A stretch of 64,000 nucleotides of DNA from an uncultured Myxococcales bacterium. GTDB taxonomy: Bacteria; Myxococcota_A; UBA9042. Location: positions 1 through 64,000 of the forward strand of contig CAIYBN010000040.1 in NCBI GenBank assembly GCA_903924465.1, written 5' to 3'. Shown piece after piece: positions 61,466 to 64,000 of the stretch. The position numbers were made by a program, and so were the translations under genes. Within the stretch, counting starts at the first letter, position 1. Each line of letters opens with the position of its first letter. A model generated the notes under the pieces. It was given only the letters and a program-made list of their open reading frames with translations. It did no database searches and was not told the origin of the DNA.

Positions 61466-63955
61466 ATGGCCGACGCCGCTCACAATCAGGCCCGCCGCGA
61501 CGCAACTCAGGATGCGGGACTGCCCGCGCTGCCCAATTTCCTCTATGCCATCATGGCGTTGTGTGCCGCGGGCATTGGCGTGTCGATCTTCTTGGCCCGC
61601 CACAAGCTGAACATCCTGTACACCAAAGGCTACATTTCCAGCTGCAACCTCGGCGGCTCGATCAATTGCGACGCGGTCAACATGTCCGGCTGGTCGGAAT
61701 TCAAAGGTGTGCCGATCAGCGTACTGGGCATCCCGACCTACGCCGTGATGATCTGGCTGACCTGGAAAGCGTTCGCAGCGCGGAAGACCAACGACAAAAC
61801 GATCCGCGACGCCGGCGCCATGGCGCTGAACGGCGTCGTCGGCATCGCCGCCTTGTGCAGCCTGTTTTCGTGCGCGCTGATTTGGTACTCGTCCACGCAA
61901 GTCGGCGCGTACTGCCTCTACTGCGTCTCGCTCTACCTCATCAACTTCGCCGTCACCGGCCTCGCCATCGCGGCCGGTCCAAAATCGCTTGGCGCGGGCA
62001 TTTCCAATGCGATCAAGGGTTTGACGACCCTGGCCGAACCGCTGCCAATCTCCCTTGGCGTGTTCATCATCGCCGCCGGCGTGGCATGGTATGGCTACGA
62101 CTCGACCAAGGCGCGCATGGAAGTGGGCCGCTTGGCCCAGGAGAAAGCGGAGCTGGATCAGGCCTTTGCCGGTGATACCAAGCCTGCGGAACCGACCATT
62201 GCGGCCAACAATGCCGGTACGGCGCAAGCGCCAAGTGTGCAACCCGCGGCAGCCCCGGCAGCGACGCCACCCGCGGGCGTGGGCGTGCCGAGCGGCAAAA
62301 AGACCGAGGACGGCTACACATTTTACCTGACGCCGCTCGACGCTGAGGACTACATCTACGGCAATCCGGACGCCAAGGTCACGGTCGTGAAGTACTCGGA
62401 TTTTGAATGCCCTTACTGCAAGTACCTGGCGCTGACGATGGAGCCGGTCAAGGCGAAGTACAAGGACAAAGTCCGCTTCATCATGAAGCATTTCCCGATG
62501 AACCCGAGCTGCAATCGCTACATGGCGGGCTACGACAAGCACCCGAATGCGTGCAATGCCTCGATCACCGGCATTTGCGCGGGTCGGCAAGGCAAGTTCT
62601 GGGAAATGCACGACAAGTTGTACGCGGCGCAGCCCAAGCTCGATCCGGAGTCCAACCGCGGTTATGCGCAGGAGCTGGGCCTCGATCTGGCCAAGTACGA
62701 CGCCTGCGTGAAAGATCCGACCGTGCTGCAGCGCATCAACAAAGACATCGATCTGGCGGTCAAAGCGGGCATCAACGGCGCGCCGCGGACGTACATCAAT
62801 GGCCGGTTGGTCACCGGATCGGCGTCGACGGCGATTCTGGAGTACTACATCGAGAAGTCGCTGGAACATCCGGAAGCTCAGGGCGCAACGGCGCAACCCG
62901 CGGTCGTGATGGCGCCGAAACCCGATGGCACGCATATGATTGCCGCGAAGACGGCGACGACGTCGTTCTTCATCGATCCGTATGAAGCGACGCTGACGCA
63001 GGACGGCAAAGCCGTGAGCGTGCCCGATGTGGAACCGGCGCTGGCGAGTTGGACGGAATCCGATGCCGCGTGCAAGAAGGCCGGTAAGCGCCTGTGCACC
63101 GAAGAGGAATGGACCGCAGCGTGCACCGGCACACCGCCGGTTGACGAGAACAAGAACAACCAGTTTGCCGACGACAACGTCGAGGGCAACATGTACCCGT
63201 ATGGCTCGTTCTACGAGGTCGGCGTCTGCCGCGACCAGGAGGACAAGTACAAAGGCAAAGCCGGAAAAACCGGCACCATGGAAAAATGCCGGACGCCGAG
63301 CGGCATTTTCGACCTCGCGGGCAACATCGGCGAGTGGACCGGCACGACCAAGGAAACCGCTGGCTTGATGGGCGGTCACAACAGCTCGGGCGAGCGCGCG
63401 GCGTGCAACCAGCGCTCCGCCAGCTTTGGCATCGGCAACCGCAACATGACGACCGGGTTCCGCTGCTGCGCCGATTCGGACGTCAAACAGGGCAAGATCG
63501 CCGAGAGCCAGATCGCCAAAGCGGATGGCGAGATGGTGGGCAAACCCGTTCCGGCGTTCGACGTCAAGGACACATCCGGCACCGCCATCAACACGAAGGA
63601 CTGGAAGGGCAAGGTCACGCTCATCAATTTCTTCGCATCGTGGTGCGGCCCGTGCAAGAAGGAATTCCCGGAATTGGTCAACCTCTACAAGGAGAACAAG
63701 GCCAAGGGCTTCCAGATTGTCTCGGTGGGCGTGGATCGCGAGAGCGGCAAGTCGCTGGAATTCGCCAAGGGCTTTGAAGCCACGTGGAGCGTGATTTCCG
63801 ACGCGGAAAGCGAGCTGATGGGCCAATTCAATGTGTACTCCATGCCGGCGACGTTCATCATCGACCGGCAGGGCGTCGTCCGATTCATGGACACGGGCTT
63901 CAAACCGGAAGAACAGTTGGAAAAACTGCGCTCCGCGGTCAAAGGTCTGCTTTGA
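61466..63955 (+). CDS. Four-domain fusion: VKOR, DsbA-like, SUMF1/FGE-like, TlpA-like thioredoxin
   Basis: 829 residues, AGGAG before the ATG. Residues 20-210 are a VKOR membrane domain with loop cysteines C60 and C68 and the quinone-side CxxC at 150-153 (YCLYC). After an Ala/Pro linker, 285-470 is a DsbA-like domain with CPYC at 315-318 and the cis-Pro region NGAPRTYING. Residues 500-670 resemble the formylglycine-generating-enzyme/SUMF1 fold (FFIDPYEATLT, RLCTEEEWTAACTG, GIFDLAGNIGEWTG, TGFRCCAD). Residues 690-829 are a TlpA-like thioredoxin with WCGPC (727-730) and SMPATFIID. VKOR passes electrons from thiols to quinone, so this could be a self-contained oxidative-folding machine with a reductive or client domain attached. 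Confidence 0.9.
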   Translation: MADAAHNQARRDATQDAGLPALPNFLYAIMALCAAGIGVSIFLARHKLNILYTKGYISSCNLGGSINCDAVNMSGWSEFKGVPISVLGIPTYAVMIWLTWKAFAARKTNDKTIRDAGAMALNGVVGIAALCSLFSCALIWYSSTQVGAYCLYCVSLYLINFAVTGLAIAAGPKSLGAGISNAIKGLTTLAEPLPISLGVFIIAAGVAWYGYDSTKARMEVGRLAQEKAELDQAFAGDTKPAEPTIAANNAGTAQAPSVQPAAAPAATPPAGVGVPSGKKTEDGYTFYLTPLDAEDYIYGNPDAKVTVVKYSDFECPYCKYLALTMEPVKAKYKDKVRFIMKHFPMNPSCNRYMAGYDKHPNACNASITGICAGRQGKFWEMHDKLYAAQPKLDPESNRGYAQELGLDLAKYDACVKDPTVLQRINKDIDLAVKAGINGAPRTYINGRLVTGSASTAILEYYIEKSLEHPEAQGATAQPAVVMAPKPDGTHMIAAKTATTSFFIDPYEATLTQDGKAVSVPDVEPALASWTESDAACKKAGKRLCTEEEWTAACTGTPPVDENKNNQFADDNVEGNMYPYGSFYEVGVCRDQEDKYKGKAGKTGTMEKCRTPSGIFDLAGNIGEWTGTTKETAGLMGGHNSSGERAACNQRSASFGIGNRNMTTGFRCCADSDVKQGKIAESQIAKADGEMVGKPVPAFDVKDTSGTAINTKDWKGKVTLINFFASWCGPCKKEFPELVNLYKENKAKGFQIVSVGVDRESGKSLEFAKGFEATWSVISDAESELMGQFNVYSMPATFIIDRQGVVRFMDTGFKPEEQLEKLRSAVKGLL

Positions 63956-64000
63956 GACCGGCGGCAAACGTCGTAGAGTGACGACGTGATGCCGCTCAAG

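Noticed and set aside
61214-63967. Minus-strand open frame of 917 codons opposite the VKOR fusion
   Set aside because: Antisense shadow. Its 3-prime end also crosses repeat copy B, which shows it is not a conserved protein.
63989-64000. ATG at the right edge as the start of a further gene
   Set aside because: Only four codons are visible and the ribosome site is weak; it cannot be supported.

Overview
The window looks like chromosomal DNA from a high-GC, Gram-negative, deltaproteobacterial or Myxococcota-type organism. The signs are the many lipobox-bearing secreted proteins, Cys-rich repeats fused to von Willebrand A and cytochrome domains, FHA and DUF4185 proteins, a GTP-type PEP carboxykinase and a probable selenoprotein. 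This is inference from gene content; no rRNA or other taxonomic marker is present. I saw no tRNA, rRNA, insertion sequence, prophage or CRISPR array.

Layout. 0.1-6.4 kb: a lone PAS protein, pckG, a probable SelP-like selenoprotein read through an in-frame UGA and overlapping a dihaem cytochrome/rhodanese lipoprotein, and a frameshifted VWA lipoprotein. 6.5-22.2 kb: envelope and signalling genes (class A PBP, zinc-ribbon/FHA protein, DUF4442, a DUF4185/beta-barrel/lipoprotein operon, an ECF sigma/FecR-like pair, MscS-cNMP channel, tandem DsbA-like protein). 22.2-27.4 kb: transglutaminase-like protein, HlyIII, phosphotransferase, SDR and a Cys-rich cytochrome-like lipoprotein. 27.4-32.5 kb: an Mla-type lipid transport operon with a STAS-MlaE fusion and a PqiC-type lipoprotein fused to a putative outer-membrane barrel. 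32.8-39.2 kb: DUF6311 membrane protein, radical SAM, spermidine synthase-like, topB and a deoxyribosyltransferase.

39.2-57.3 kb is the energy core. korAB (2-oxoacid:ferredoxin oxidoreductase) runs without a break into an 11-subunit complex I (nuoABCDHIJKLMN, no nuoEFG), followed directly by a small 2[4Fe-4S] ferredoxin gene. A full-length pyruvate:ferredoxin oxidoreductase (nifJ) and a divergent rubrerythrin lie next to it. The arrangement suggests that ferredoxin, not NADH, feeds this complex I. A TGTCACA-type motif occurs upstream of both korA and nifJ.

57.3-64 kb: xseA, a DUF1287-like protein without the expected Cys, two perfect DnaA boxes, trmFO, and an 829-residue fusion of VKOR, DsbA-like, SUMF1/FGE-like and TlpA-like domains. 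A 137-bp element with imperfect inverted ends occurs twice, at 32.7 and 61.2 kb, each time between divergent genes.

A recurring theme is extracytoplasmic thiol/selenol chemistry: the UxxC protein, the rhodanese-cytochrome, the tandem DsbA protein and the VKOR fusion. The strongest candidates for new biology are the selenoprotein module, the VKOR-DsbA-FGE-TlpA fusion, the PqiC-barrel fusion, the ferredoxin-driven complex I operon and the duplicated intergenic element.
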